Part shown: one piece after another, positions 1-11,150 of the stretch | Layout of the letters: each line of letters opens with the position of its first letter | How positions within the stretch are numbered: the first letter of the stretch is position 1 | NCBI GenBank assembly: GCA_963969595.1 | Contig: OZ018411.1 | Coordinates: 8,744,501 to 8,808,500, forward strand | DNA: 64,000 bases | Origin: Neckera pumila | Lineage: Eukaryota > Streptophyta > Bryopsida > Hypnales > Neckeraceae | Direction: 5' to 3' | Notes under the pieces: generated by a model | The model's database searches: none | Seen by the model: only the letters and a program-made list of their open reading frames with translations | What the model was told of the DNA's origin: nothing | Program-made: the position numbers and the translations under genes

Positions 1-749
1 CCCTAGTTGCACATGATGTTGACTCAATTTTAACCTTAACTGCTTTGCCTTTCACAATCTATAGTGGACATTACATAATCAAGTTTTCAACTATTTGTAT
101 TCTTTTTATATAGTCAACATGCTCTCAAGTCCAGGAACTTGTGTATCTTTTGCTAGAATCAGAAGGGAAAGCAACATCAAAATTGTCATTTGTTAAAGAT
201 TCTTTAAATTTCTTCAACAATTTATTTAGCAGATATCCAATGCCAATTACCTCCTGTTTACTTATTTGATAGCAGAGTTCACTATTTATTTATGCATTGA
301 TTTATACAAGTATATAAGGAGCAACTACGGTAATGTGTTAACCCTTAATTTAATGGTTGAATCCATTTTTGAAACTTCACATGTTTCCTTGTATCTTTGA
401 ATGAGTATTATTTACTTCAAGTCATCAAACTAGTCATTAACAAAGGTTGTCTTTTATAAGACTCAAGTACTACTTTGGATGCATGAGAAGTAATTTGGGC
501 TGAACTTACCTCTAAAGCACTCCCTGTATCATCCAAATTATGACTTTGGAGCACTTAGGGGTTAACCAAAATGAACCAAACAACCTAATATATTTTCTTC
601 TGCCTCCCAAAAGCAAGTGACACCTGCTTACTAAATAGGTTACAACTGCTTTTGATAATCATAGTAAATAAAACTTAAGAGGTAATCCTTATATCTTGCA
701 ACAAACAGCCCAAGGAAAGAAAGATGATTTAGGTTTAGTAAGTACTTAC
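1..749. other. intron and left flank of the 750-1556 gene
   Basis: AT-rich sequence to the left of the donor site at 749-744 (minus strand, GTAAGT). It should be the second intron of the gene starting at 1556 on the minus strand, whose later exons lie beyond the left edge. I found no coding exon here. Around 545-560 it holds a short match to the TTAGGGGTTAA end seen in the dispersed TTAA family elsewhere in the window. Confidence 0.4.
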
Positions 750-1556
750 AAGAGCTTCACTTTTCTGTAGGCTTGATTGAATGTTAACAGGTAGAAAATC
801 CAGAGGATCCCAATTGTCCGGAATGTAATTGGCAAACGGTCTCTGAATCTGATGGAAAATGTAATTGCTCACATTATCCAAGAAATGGTCGCCTACTTGG
901 CAGCTCTTCTCCACAACCACCTTGGCTGGCTTGGCAGCAGCTCGGGCCACCCCACCGCTTGAATGTCTTTTGGTGCCAGGCTTTGTGGGCCATGACAGCT
1001 TCGGTAAGCTTGTGCCTGAGAAGCTAGAAACAGACTGCAATAAACTCACATGAGTAATCGGTACATAATACTCTAGAAAGGAGCCCCAAACACCGTAGGT
1101 CTAACTATTAGTTTATGGAAGAATCAAAGTATCGAAGAACAATCACTGGCTCCTCAGGACTATCTTTATATGCAAATGTCATAGACTATTCTAGAATTGG
1201 AATGCAGTAAGTTAATTGCAACACACAAGGAAGGGCATGACACAAGACATTAGATTATACAAGAAAGTATTAAGATCAGTAGAAATCATAAAGATTATTG
1301 CAACTACCCATCAAAACTTTACCTTTCTCCTACTTCTAATCCCTCACCCTAACACACACGCATACATAATCAAGGTTTGACAAGCCCTAGAAACAAATTC
1401 TTTCTCAAAAACGAAGCCTGTTGACAAGAAATCGCATCTTCAACCCTAAAGTAAAGGAATTCAAGAACTTACTCTACATTGGAAAAGGCTCTTCAAAGGA
1501 GCGGTAGGCCCCCGAGTGGCCGAAAGCGCAGTCGAAGCTTGAAGCAAAGCCGCCAT
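750..1556 (-). CDS. plastid-targeted protein of unknown function (5' part only)
   Basis: Two exons fit: 1556-1473 (28 codons, ATG in an AATGGCGG context, donor GTAAGT) and 1034-750 (95 codons, acceptor TTGCAG, donor GTAAGT), both phase 0. An apparent start at 1049 is GTG and lies within the intron, so I prefer the ATG at 1556. Residues 1 to about 70 look like a chloroplast transit peptide: starting MAALLQAS, rich in Ser, Thr, Ala, Arg and Lys, with almost no acidic residues. The mature part begins near residue 71 and includes FLDNVSNYIFHQIQRPFANY and PDNWDPLDFLPVNI. I do not recognise the family. The protein continues past the left edge, so length and function are open. The upstream flank carries a tandem repeat at 1832-2237. 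Confidence 0.65.
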
Positions 1557-1831
1557 TGCCACCATTCACCACACTCAAGCCAGTTACAAAACGAGCTTCA
1601 TCCCTGCACTGTATTGGCAAACAACAGCTCAGAAACAGCTCAGACCCAGCTCAGACCCAGCTCAAAACAAACCCACTGTATTAGTCACATGCTTGAGAAT
1701 CAAAGAAAAGAAATCTTCATGAAATTCGCACACACAATCCACCCATGAATCCCAAATTACACCAATGAGCTCTTCATCGATTTTCAGCTGTGCCTTCTCC
1801 CATCATCGAATTCACCTTGCACCCTAACTAC

Positions 1832-2237
1832 GACACTAGAGCCTCAAGTTAACATACAATTCAAATTCTGAAATCATTTCAACAGAAACTGCTCCCCCTA
1901 ATCCTCCGATCCAACCATGTGACATCAATGTGTACACCCTGAAGACAGACCCAGTGGAAGCAGATCCAAGACATTAGAGCCTCCAGTTACCCCCCATAAT
2001 TCAAATTTCGAAATCGTTTCAACAGAAACTGCTCCCAAATCCTCCGATTCAACCCTATTGCATCAATGTGATCACCGTGACCCAGTGGAAGCAGATCCAA
2101 GACATTCGAGCCTCCAGTTACTGATTCCCCCCCCTAATTCAAATTTCAAAATCGTTTCAGCAGAACTTGTCCACACAGTGTCCCATTCAACCCCATTGCA
2201 TCAACGTGTACACTCCAAAGATAGACCCAGTTGAAGC
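1832..2237. repeat. three tandem copies of a 131-138 bp unit
   Basis: Copies start near 1832, 1970 and 2101. Each contains GACATTAGAGCCTCCAGTTA, a block AATTCAAATTTCGAAATCGT, CAGAAACTGCTCCC, a CATCAATGTG block and GACCCAGTGGAAGCAGATCC. Copies differ by point changes and small indels. They lie about 280-680 bp upstream of the ATG of the minus-strand plastid gene, so they may belong to its promoter or 5' leader. Confidence 0.8.
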
Positions 2238-5200
2238 AAGGTGAGAGGCGCAATACTTGCTCTTCGATCTTTCGAGTGGTGAACCTACGCTTGTGTGAGA
2301 TTCAATGTCGCAATTTTGAGCTTGTTTCGGGCGTTCCTTGGCTTGTTGAGAAGCTCGTGGGGAGGCGATTGGAGGTGGCGAACTGGGGATGGGAGATTCG
2401 GATCACAGGCGACTTGTTTTGAAGCTGGTACTGATATAGTGTCCAGTTGTGCATCATTGCTGAAAGACTAGGATAGGAAGGTGGTGTGACATTCCAGTTG
2501 TGTTACATGGGCTACACATGGAAAACATGGGAAGGCATAAGTTACTGTACCGCGCTAGAAGTTAGACCATCTGCAATGCAACCGGCAGCACGCAAAGTAC
2601 CGGCATTGTGCAGGGCCAATGATTATTTTTATTTAAAATTGTGCTCCAATGCGACCTTTATGAAGACCTCCACTTCCATGACCTCCACTTCCACCTGGGA
2701 TTGGCATTTTGGGACATTTTGCCTTACCCCAGGAAGCGTCTCGGCAAGTTGATTCGTGGGAGTCATCAGGACAAAAAGCGGTAGTATCCAATAGATGCCA
2801 AGAAACAATCAATTCAACCTTACTTTTTTCCATGAAAAAAGTCCTTTTTTTAATGTAAATTATTTTCTTCCTTTCTTTTTATAATACAAAAAAGTCCATT
2901 TGATGATTGGATTGCCTACTTTGCATTAGATCAATTTTTCCAAAGAAAGAACCCACACTGAAGAAGTTTCGTGTTATAGCCTGTGATTTGCTCTTGCAGG
3001 GCCTATTTATTGTAGTTGCATTGCAGATGGTCTTAGAATTTAAGAACAATTACGGCATGCCGCCAAACTTGGATTGCCACCTACCACTGTTTGGGATATT
3101 ATTTGAGTTTTGCTGGGTAATATTTTTGAATGATTCCGCCATGTTGAACCTTTTTTTTAAGTATCACGTTTGGTTATTTTCTCTTCTTTTTTAACTCTAA
3201 ATAGAACTTTCATAAATTTTTCATTCTTTTTTTGTCAATGTTTTCAAATTGCAACTAGGGTTTTTCTCCAATTCTACCAGCTAATATATATTGAACTAGC
3301 CACCGATTTTTCTTGAACACTATACTTAAATACCAATGAGTTTTATAGGCTAAATTTGGCCAAAGATGAATATCGATGTTGTGCCAGAATTGAAAGTGAA
3401 TTTTTGAACTTCTCAAAGTTGGAATTGTCTTTGTTGAGTTTCACTTGTACATCAGAAGGGAGAATTACATTTTAGGAGTAGGTTTGCCTTGTTGTCAAAG
3501 TCAAGCAACCAAAAAGTTTAAGTTCAATAGAGTTCTTTGTAAAGTACCCAAAACCGGGGTTTAAACCCCGCGGTTCTAGGAAAAAGCAGAATACAAAAAG
3601 TGGGTATCAAACTTTCTTGCGCGCCCAAATCGACCAAAAAACAGTTTTGTCCGGACTTTGCCTGCAGGGTCATGGTGGCAAAATTTGTAAAAAATGTAGA
3701 GAAGCAACTGCAAAATTTGTGAAAAAGTCCCCTCCAAATTAGGTGGGACTTTACGAACAACTCTAATGTCAAAAATAATATTCTGGAAGTCAGAAACTTA
3801 ATTGCTTCCGTTGCTTTGCAAGGTTTTCACCCTCCACTCTATAGTTCACAAGCCAATAATTATGATTCTCTTCTTGCTTGTATTGCACACTTATATATTG
3901 AAATCTATTTTTTTTTAATCTTTTCAACAAAATTTGGCCGATTTGTGTACACAAATCTCTATTCTAATTTGGAAGAAAGCTTATATATTGTATTGAAATT
4001 AGAAATGCTTCTCTAAGTTTTCTAGAGTCGGAATTATTGAATTCCATCATTCTTTCATTTCTAAATTAGAAGACACCTCCAAAAGCCATGTGCCTAGTTA
4101 CTTCACTTGATGAATGTTTTCAACGTGTACATTTCCTACATCAAAATGTATCTAGTGTTGAAGAATTGTTTCCTAAACAAAGAATACTTTGATCCTTTAT
4201 AACTTTTGTACATAATATTGAAATGTTGTATCTTTTGGTGAATTGAAATCTCCATTCATTCACCACCCCCAAAAATGTAATAAACTGATTAGTATAATAA
4301 AAACTATGCCTAATAGAAAAATGATAATTTTATGTGTCCTTGCTATATGTGAGTAGAGAGAAACTACATTTTTACAGTAGCTTTGCCTAATTGTTCATGC
4401 ACTATTTTTGAAGATGAATAGTAGCATTTGGCAAAGTTTCAAATTAACAACAATATGCAAATTTTTGCCATGCCAATGAATATGTTTTAGTAGGACCACA
4501 CATTTATTGCTTGCCCAGTAATATATTTGATTCTCCAGTTATACAAATGGATTAAACTGAGGTTAGACCATTGGAGATATTCCAAGGCAATTAAATTTAA
4601 TTGTACTTGAATAAGCTATTGAACACTAATTAATTTCTTATTTTTTTGTTGGATGTCATTGGATGTCAAAAGAGTCATGGTACAAATTCATCATGGGTTG
4701 AAATGGTTTTATATTGACTTTGTATTAGTTTCTTAAACACCATATAAATAAATTACAAATTTTCAAAGTGCTTTAAAGAAGTGCATCTTAAAGTAACTTT
4801 ATGCTCTCATGAATAGAGGCATACATTTTAGGCAAGTATATGTAGGGTTCAATATCAAAAAGGGATATGAATTAGTTGCACAATTACCTTTATTATCATC
4901 AACAATTTTGTTTTCAACTTAGAACAACTCCAAAGTATTTTGTCTCATTGGCTTTAACTATAACAAGTGTTTTGGCTTGCAGAGTAATATATATATGCAC
5001 ACAAGGGAATTTAAGAATGAAATTGCAATTCTTTAGCTAGAGTTTACAAAAAAAATTAAGTTTGTTTGTTTGTATTGTATATACAAAAATAACTTAAAAA
5101 AATGAATCAATTGATATAGTCAATGAAATTCTTGGGGACCGTTTTGATGCTATGTATAGGTTGTTTGGGTATATATGAAGCTGGATGTAGCAAAAATTTG

Positions 5201-6045
5201 AAGCTAATAATGTAGCAAAGTTTTAATACTGAAAAAGAAGAAGATTGAATCATATTATCAATAATAGACTTTTTTAATTGCACTAACAATTCACTTCATG
5301 ATTTAGTTTAGAAGATTTGTAACCAATGATATTCACAATCCGAAAATTACCCTCAAGGTCAAAATACAATACTAAATTTTGAAATCTAAACTTTGATTGT
5401 TATGATCTATTAGGATTGTCTAAAACCAATGCTTGAAAATAGAAAGGTAGAACAAAAACAAAGTAAGTTGTCTTTAAGACTGTATCATTAGGATTTGCAC
5501 ATTAGGTATTGGAAATAAATTTTGGATGATTTGAATTTGAGTCCAAAGTTTAAATGTCATTTGCATTGAAGTTATGTCCAATATGTAAGTTAGTACTTGC
5601 GTCACCACCAAACAACTTGATAAGTTGCAAACTATTTTTGAAAAGTGTGTCCTTGATTGCCATTACTCAGTCAATTATCCAAGTGAAATGTATACAAAAC
5701 AAGCTTTACATTATTCCCTGCATGTTCCAATTAGGAGCTCTTGAGCTAACACGAAATTGGCAGGACTAGCATTTGAGAAACAAGCAGCGATGAGAGGCTC
5801 TATTCCTATAGTACTGGCTCACATTACTCGCTTTTCGAGTAAGGTCGTACTCAAACTTTCACACATGCAACGTCTATCAATGAAAAGCCTCCTCCCCTTT
5901 GATTTAGGACCAACAAACTGCAGTAAGTTTGAAGAATTCCAGACAAATCTCAGGATTCAAACTAATATTGGTGCAAACGGATCACATCTAGACTCTTTAC
6001 ATTTACTAGAAATGGGAGTTTTCCAAGCTTCGTGTGACCCCGCCT
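2238..6045. other. AT-rich intergenic sequence, no gene seen
   Basis: No open frame here looks conserved or carries a recognisable motif, and I found no RNA gene. Landmarks are a perfect 16-bp palindrome CGGGGTTTAAACCCCG at 3555-3570 and scattered homopolymer tracts. The right end is the 3' flank of the minus-strand gene at 6046. Confidence 0.5.
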
Positions 6046-6588
6046 TCAACTCAGATTTAGCTGCGTAGAGACCACCACGCCTCCGATCACAGACCCCAGA
6101 AGCAATCCCGGCATGAGTGGTCCACCAGCACGATACATAGGCCCTACAATCGGCAGCTTCTTTGCAGCCAGATCTGCAACAAGAACAGTCAGGGTTCCTA
6201 ATGGTATATACAATGCAAGGCGGTTTCGAGCAGTAGTCAAGCCCATGTCTCTAAACAAAACGATGGCAAACACTCTGAACTCGTCGATATCTAACGCCTG
6301 CTGCCCGCCTCGGTAGAAGCGCTCCTTCTTGACGGTGCTGTCCACTTGAAGCTGGCTTGGGGGTTGGGGAAGCCATCGGTCCTTGTACCGAGAGAGGACG
6401 TCGTCTGCTTCAGTTGCTATCTTGTGATAAATCCTCCTCGATGCGTCCAGGAGTTGGTAAATTTGGAGGCCAGGAAACGAATGCTGGGCCAGGATCATGC
6501 ATTCCTCAAAACTCGCGTGGAGGGCTGTTTGAAAGGCGGAGGAAGTTGAGAGAACCTCTTCTATTCTCTTGGATGGCGACTGCCCCAT
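6046..6588 (-). CDS. intronless membrane-associated protein with N-myristoylation signal
   Basis: I chose the ATG at 6588 (180 residues) over the upstream in-frame ATG at 6603. The second start gives MGQSPSKR, a textbook N-myristoylation signal: Gly2, Ser6, then basic residues. The N-terminal two thirds are soluble, with FPGLQIYQL, an RWLPQPPSQLQVDS stretch and a DEFRVFAIVLFRD segment. The C-terminal third has two hydrophobic segments (around LALYIPLGTLTVLVADLAA and MPGLLLGSVIGGVVVS) that could enter or cross a membrane. The layout resembles a group of uncharacterised plant proteins starting with a similar myristoylation sequence, but I cannot attach a biochemical role. It is alone, with no neighbour gene within 4 kb. 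Confidence 0.7.
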   Translation of the reverse strand: MGQSPSKRIEEVLSTSSAFQTALHASFEECMILAQHSFPGLQIYQLLDASRRIYHKIATEADDVLSRYKDRWLPQPPSQLQVDSTVKKERFYRGGQQALDIDEFRVFAIVLFRDMGLTTARNRLALYIPLGTLTVLVADLAAKKLPIVGPMYRAGGPLMPGLLLGSVIGGVVVSTQLNLS

Positions 6589-8110
6589 TGTTACAGTGTA
6601 CAAGCTGTTGAATCGGCCAGATTGTGCAGGGAGGACTCAAGTTCACTGCATCTGCAAGCACATACACCCCACAGCTGATAGTTTAGAATTTTGTCGCCAT
6701 GCCATTTCACACACTAAGGCATGTGCACCCATACTCAACACTGACCAAAATGGGACAACTACATTTGGACCAAAGAGCAACACAAGAACGTAGATATTGA
6801 TGGCACTTTCAGCTGCCAACAAGATCAAGTAAAAATAATTTATGTTTAACGATAGTAACAATGCTTAGTTGTAATTAGTGAGAATTATAGATGCGCATAC
6901 CTCAAGGTATTTGCACACAAACGCAACAGATTAGACTCTCTACTCTCAGGAGTGGTATGGAGAAAAAAATTTAGTAACGGAAGCAAATCCAAAAGTAGGA
7001 TCGCAAAATCGGTTTCAAAAATTTAGAAGCTCCAACTAATAAACTTTGAATTTTCATAGTTGACAGCTTAATTGGACACCATGGAAGCAAAAAATCGTTC
7101 CACACTCATTGATCACTTCTGAAAACTTGTTTTGATTTTAGAGACTGTGGATTGCAAGTCTAGCACAAAAATTAAAAGTAGAAAAATGAATACTGCCACA
7201 TTTGGGTAGGATTAGCTTAGTTTATGCTAAAGTCTGGCTAATCTCAAATCTGGAGCACCAAAAAGAATCTGGAGCACTAAAAAGATTGAAGAACTATCCC
7301 CCCACTTTTAAAGCAATGTGTCCCAATATCAAGCATGCATTCACAGTCAAATGACGCAAAGACGCCAAGTGAGGATTGGATGAAAAGTAGTAAACATTCT
7401 AAAGTGAGTCAAACCTGCCTTTACAAACGTATCATGAGCTCAAGATTGTGCACCCAAAAAACTTCCAGATTCCTTTCCTTGTCTCACTGTTCATTGATTC
7501 CACTGGTGTTCAGGAAACATATTTCATACTACAATGTCCCAACGAATATTACATATCTCAATGCCAGCAAGGCATAAACCTCTGCAAAAAATTCAAAACT
7601 CAATCGACTACAATCCAGCACAGTCCAGCACAATCCAAAACTAATCAATGCAATTCGACGCAACTAACGCATTACAATGCAATTAAAAAGAAACCAAATG
7701 CCCTAAACACCACAGAAAGCACACAATGCAGCAGAGTCCATGTCCAACAAAAACCCTAATTGGAAGTTGAAAGCCCAACTCAAATTCGGAAAAATTCAAA
7801 CCCATTCGTGTAAACATCAATGTATGTGAATGAATGCACAAAATCCTCGAAAACAAATTGAAAAACGACGGGAAATCAGACCACCGCATCTCGCAAAGTA
7901 AACCGAGTAAGATTGTATTGAGTTCGGAATCACGCACCAGGAGAAATTCAGTCCGTAAAGCACAAATCCAACTTGAATATTTTCTATAGCAGTGGGATTA
8001 CAATCGAGGATGAGAATTGAAGACCTGAATTTCAGAAATTTCCATGGGCGCATTGTGCGAGAGCCATCGCCACAATCGAAAGCAGCACAGCCAGTTGAGA
8101 CAATGGCGAC
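6589..8110. other. upstream flank of the 6046-6588 gene
   Basis: Probable promoter and 5' leader of the minus-strand gene. It becomes less AT-rich towards 8000-8110, where the minus strand has short open frames with no recognisable motif. One of these, near 8100-8040, has a hydrophobic start but stops within about 25 codons. I see no convincing gene here. Confidence 0.35.
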
Positions 8111-8317
8111 AAATGGAATTTCTCGATGACTGGTTCCGCAGGTAGAGTGCCTCGGTGGTCTAACAGTTCAGCAGTCGAAACTCTGAAGGAGATATTCCAA
8201 CTCAGCATATTCCAGGTGCCAGATCAGCCAATTGAACATTGGACGCAGCATTCAGGCCATGTTTATTTTTATATTAAATGCAAACTGTGTCACAAATTCA
8301 TGCAGGAAATTAAATCG

Positions 8318-9485
8318 TGCCATCCTTTGTGGGCCCTACAGGCCGAATCTACCCCGGGAAAAATGCTGGAATTTTTTATTTGCCACAAACTTTTTTTTTT
8401 TGCAAAATCCGAATTCATATTTGCAATTAGAGCCCCCAAATTAACCCCTAAAGACTCAAGGCCTTTTTTCTGTCAAAAAACACCAAAAATTGCCATTTTT
8501 TAGCAAAGAGTGAAGAAAAAATTAAAAATGTTTTTTTTGCACATCTAATCGTAGGATCTTACACCTAACTAGTATAAGAATATGTGGAAAAAATTTCAGA
8601 TTTATTGACCACACAGATTGCAAGATATCTACGTTTAAAGTGAAAAGAACAAGATTTTCAGCACATTGTGGGATTGGATTTTTTGACTTTGAACATTTTT
8701 AGCTTAAAATTTTTGCACTACAGAGTTTTGAGCTTTAAGTCTTTATAATAGAAAATTGAGTTGAGGATCTAGGGGAAAAAAAAAAAAATCAAAAAAACTT
8801 AATTTTCATTATTAAAAAAATTGTTAAGTAGAATTAGGTACAAGATAGAAGGAAAATCTAAAATATTCATATATTTTAGATGGAATTAAAATGCACTAAT
8901 CCCAATGGTGAGATTATTCTAGCAAGCAAACTAAACCATGCTAAAAAAAAAAATTCAAAAAAATTCAAAAATTGCATTAAAATATGAGTCCTACAAGTTT
9001 TTTTTTCAAAAAGATGCTCTAACTGCCCGAAAAACAAGAATGTCCATAACCTTCTCATAACAAACCCAAATGAAATGAATCAAAGCTTTCCAGATAGACA
9101 AAAATATAATCTATGGGGAAAAAAATTCAAAAAAAAAAAATTATTTTTTGCAGAATTTTTCTTGCTACCCGCTCTCCCCTGTTTTGAGCTTATTTGGGCA
9201 TAACTTTTTTCCCCGGGCACCGATTGAAAAAAAAATTATACTCCCACAAAGCTTATCAGTTTTTCTGTCTTCTAAAAAAGTTTAAAAAAATCGAGACAAA
9301 ATTTCAGCCCATAGGTACCTGCCCAAAATCCCACTTGTCCGTTGAACGGACACTTGGGCCTTCAGGGATTAACTAGGGGGCTTGAAAGTATCCCTAGACA
9401 CGGCTCAAGTATAGGGTTTTCTTTTTTTAAATTTATCCTTAAGAATCCTAAATTTACCTTGTTGGGCCCACAAAGGATGGCACAA
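8318..9485. mobile_element. TIR-bounded segment enclosing a TTAA-family element
   Basis: The block GTGCCATCCTTTGTGGGCCC near 8318-8337 recurs inverted near 9466-9485 as GGGCCCACAAAGGATGGCAC. This makes outer terminal inverted repeats around the TTAA-flanked element at 8445-9368. Similarity extends weakly outward from both blocks. This looks like an older element into which the TTAA element inserted, or the outer ends of a composite unit. No coding sequence is seen. Confidence 0.5.
8445..9368 (+). mobile_element. TTAA-flanked TIR element, copy A (about 924 bp)
   Basis: Flanked by TTAA at 8441-8444 and 9369-9372. The left end reads CCCCTAAAGACTCAAGG; the right end, GGGCCTTCAGGGA, is its imperfect inverse. 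Inside are blocks shared with the copies at 42542-43464 and 61490-64000, for example CCGTAGGATCTTACA-like and ATTTCAG-GATTGCAAGATATC-like motifs and a terminal GTACCTGCCCAAAAT block. The length matches the 923-bp copy at 42542. It has no long open frame, so it is non-autonomous. Confidence 0.7.
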
Positions 9486-9493
9486 TTTAATGT

Positions 9494-10860
9494 GTTTCCA
9501 ATTTCATTTGTCATTGTCTCTTTTGCATGTTCCCTTAGGGCCGCTTCAAGACTATGGTGGAGAATTGCACCGGTCAGTCAAGAAGTTTTGGCCAAGACAT
9601 GGTTATTTGAGGCAACTAGTGGGATGTTGGACAAGATGGAAAGACAATAAAATCATACCTCAAGAAGTCTTCACTGGTTGTAGTGTAACACCAACCGGAC
9701 AAGTCTTCCAGCCAACTTCACAAATTAAAGTCCATCGGTGAACTTCACCAACAAGAAAGTTTTGGCCAATCACAATAGGAACCATAACCCCTAATGGTCC
9801 CTATGGACATATTTTATACGTTTTTGGGCTGTAGCAAACTTTGAAAAGTTGTAAATTTTGCATCCAATGCCTAAATTCAACAAAACTTGTTGGAAAAAAT
9901 GCATCTACTTGTCTTGTTTGTGTGGTAAATTTTTCCGGCCAATCCAGTCTATATTGAGATTTGGAAAATCATTTAAGTATAAAAAATTCAATTTTCGTTC
10001 ACCAAAGTGCATTTTGATGACTACAACTCTAGGTTTGTTTTTCCTTCATCCAGTGACCATTTGCAATAAAAATTTTATGATTAGATTTCCATTGAATTCT
10101 ACTTGTTGTAGTAAAATTTTCATTTCAATCCAAATTCATATTTGGAGTATTTTTTTTTTGGAAAAGATAGCCATCATCTTACAGGGATGAAGAGGAGATA
10201 TTCTATACTCATTCTGTGAACTATTAAATCTTTTCTACTATATAGTACATATCTTTTTGTTCCTCCTTTTCAATTTTCCTCTCTTTGCATTGATCTAGCA
10301 TCATAGGCGGTGAACGGAATAGCTAACCAATGTCAAAATGTTTTGGAACAAAACAAGCTCTTAGAAGTTTCATTTTGTTAGTTTTGTTCAAAAGCAAGTT
10401 GATGCCAAAATCAAGTTTTAAGGAAAAAAAACTCAAAGTATTGAAATGCATTGGATAGAGTACCATTTTTTTGACAAACTATCCCAAATAAAATTTAAGA
10501 CAACAACAGAATGTCTTGAATTTAAGTCAATCATATGGATGTAGCATCAAAGAAGTTGCACAAATAAAAAATGGAGAAAATCATCCATTATTCAATATGC
10601 AAAAGCCTATTTGACCATCTAAAAGATACAAAACGTACATCAATATTACTTGGCATCAAACTTCTAGAGTTAATTATTTAAGAATAAAAAATTCTTTTGA
10701 TTTTTTTCCTCTACCAATTTTCTATTAAAATTTCTACCAATTTAATAGTATTTTGACTGCAAATTAATTTCAACCAATTTTTTGGCCTTTTTATTTTTGA
10801 AACAAATGAAATGGAATGTTTCTCTTGTCCTGACTTGAGTATCATATTGGTGTGAATAGG
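9494..10860. other. intergenic sequence, no gene seen
   Basis: AT-rich, with short open frames lacking any recognisable motif. I see no repeats or RNA genes. Confidence 0.4.
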
Positions 10861-10899
10861 ATGCAGGTGTGACGACAGATCCATGGACACATCAAGATG

Positions 10900-11150
10900 A
10901 CTACAGTAGTGTGCCTAGTGTCGTACCACAATACCCTGAAATAAAAGTAAAAGTAATTTTCAAAATTTTTAAATCATAAAAACTTCGAAACTCAATATCT
11001 TTTCTTTCATGAGTTAGAATGGCGTGAAACAATGCCGGTGCATCTTCCTTGCAAGAGCTTTATGACGGTATGAAGAATGCAACCAGGGGATACATGGTCC
11101 GGGGATCTCAATATAATAAACAAATAAAACAAAACAAACAATCTACCTTA
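10900..11150 (+). mobile_element. retroposon-like 3' end with A/C-rich tail
   Basis: This stretch shares an ordered set of blocks with 53650-53903: AAAGTAAAAGTAATTTTC, a CTTCGAAACTCAATA-like block, a GGGGATACATGGTCCGGGGA-like block, ATCTCAA, and then a tail of CAAA/CAAAA repeats (about 11114-11150). Two copies with a common 3' end and a simple A-rich tail suggest a LINE or SINE 3' end. The 5' limit is not visible. Confidence 0.45.

Noticed and set aside
1479..1748. 89-codon plus-strand frame
   Set aside because: It is the shadow of the transit-peptide exon (1556-1473, minus), which has proper start context, donor site and a phase-matched next exon.
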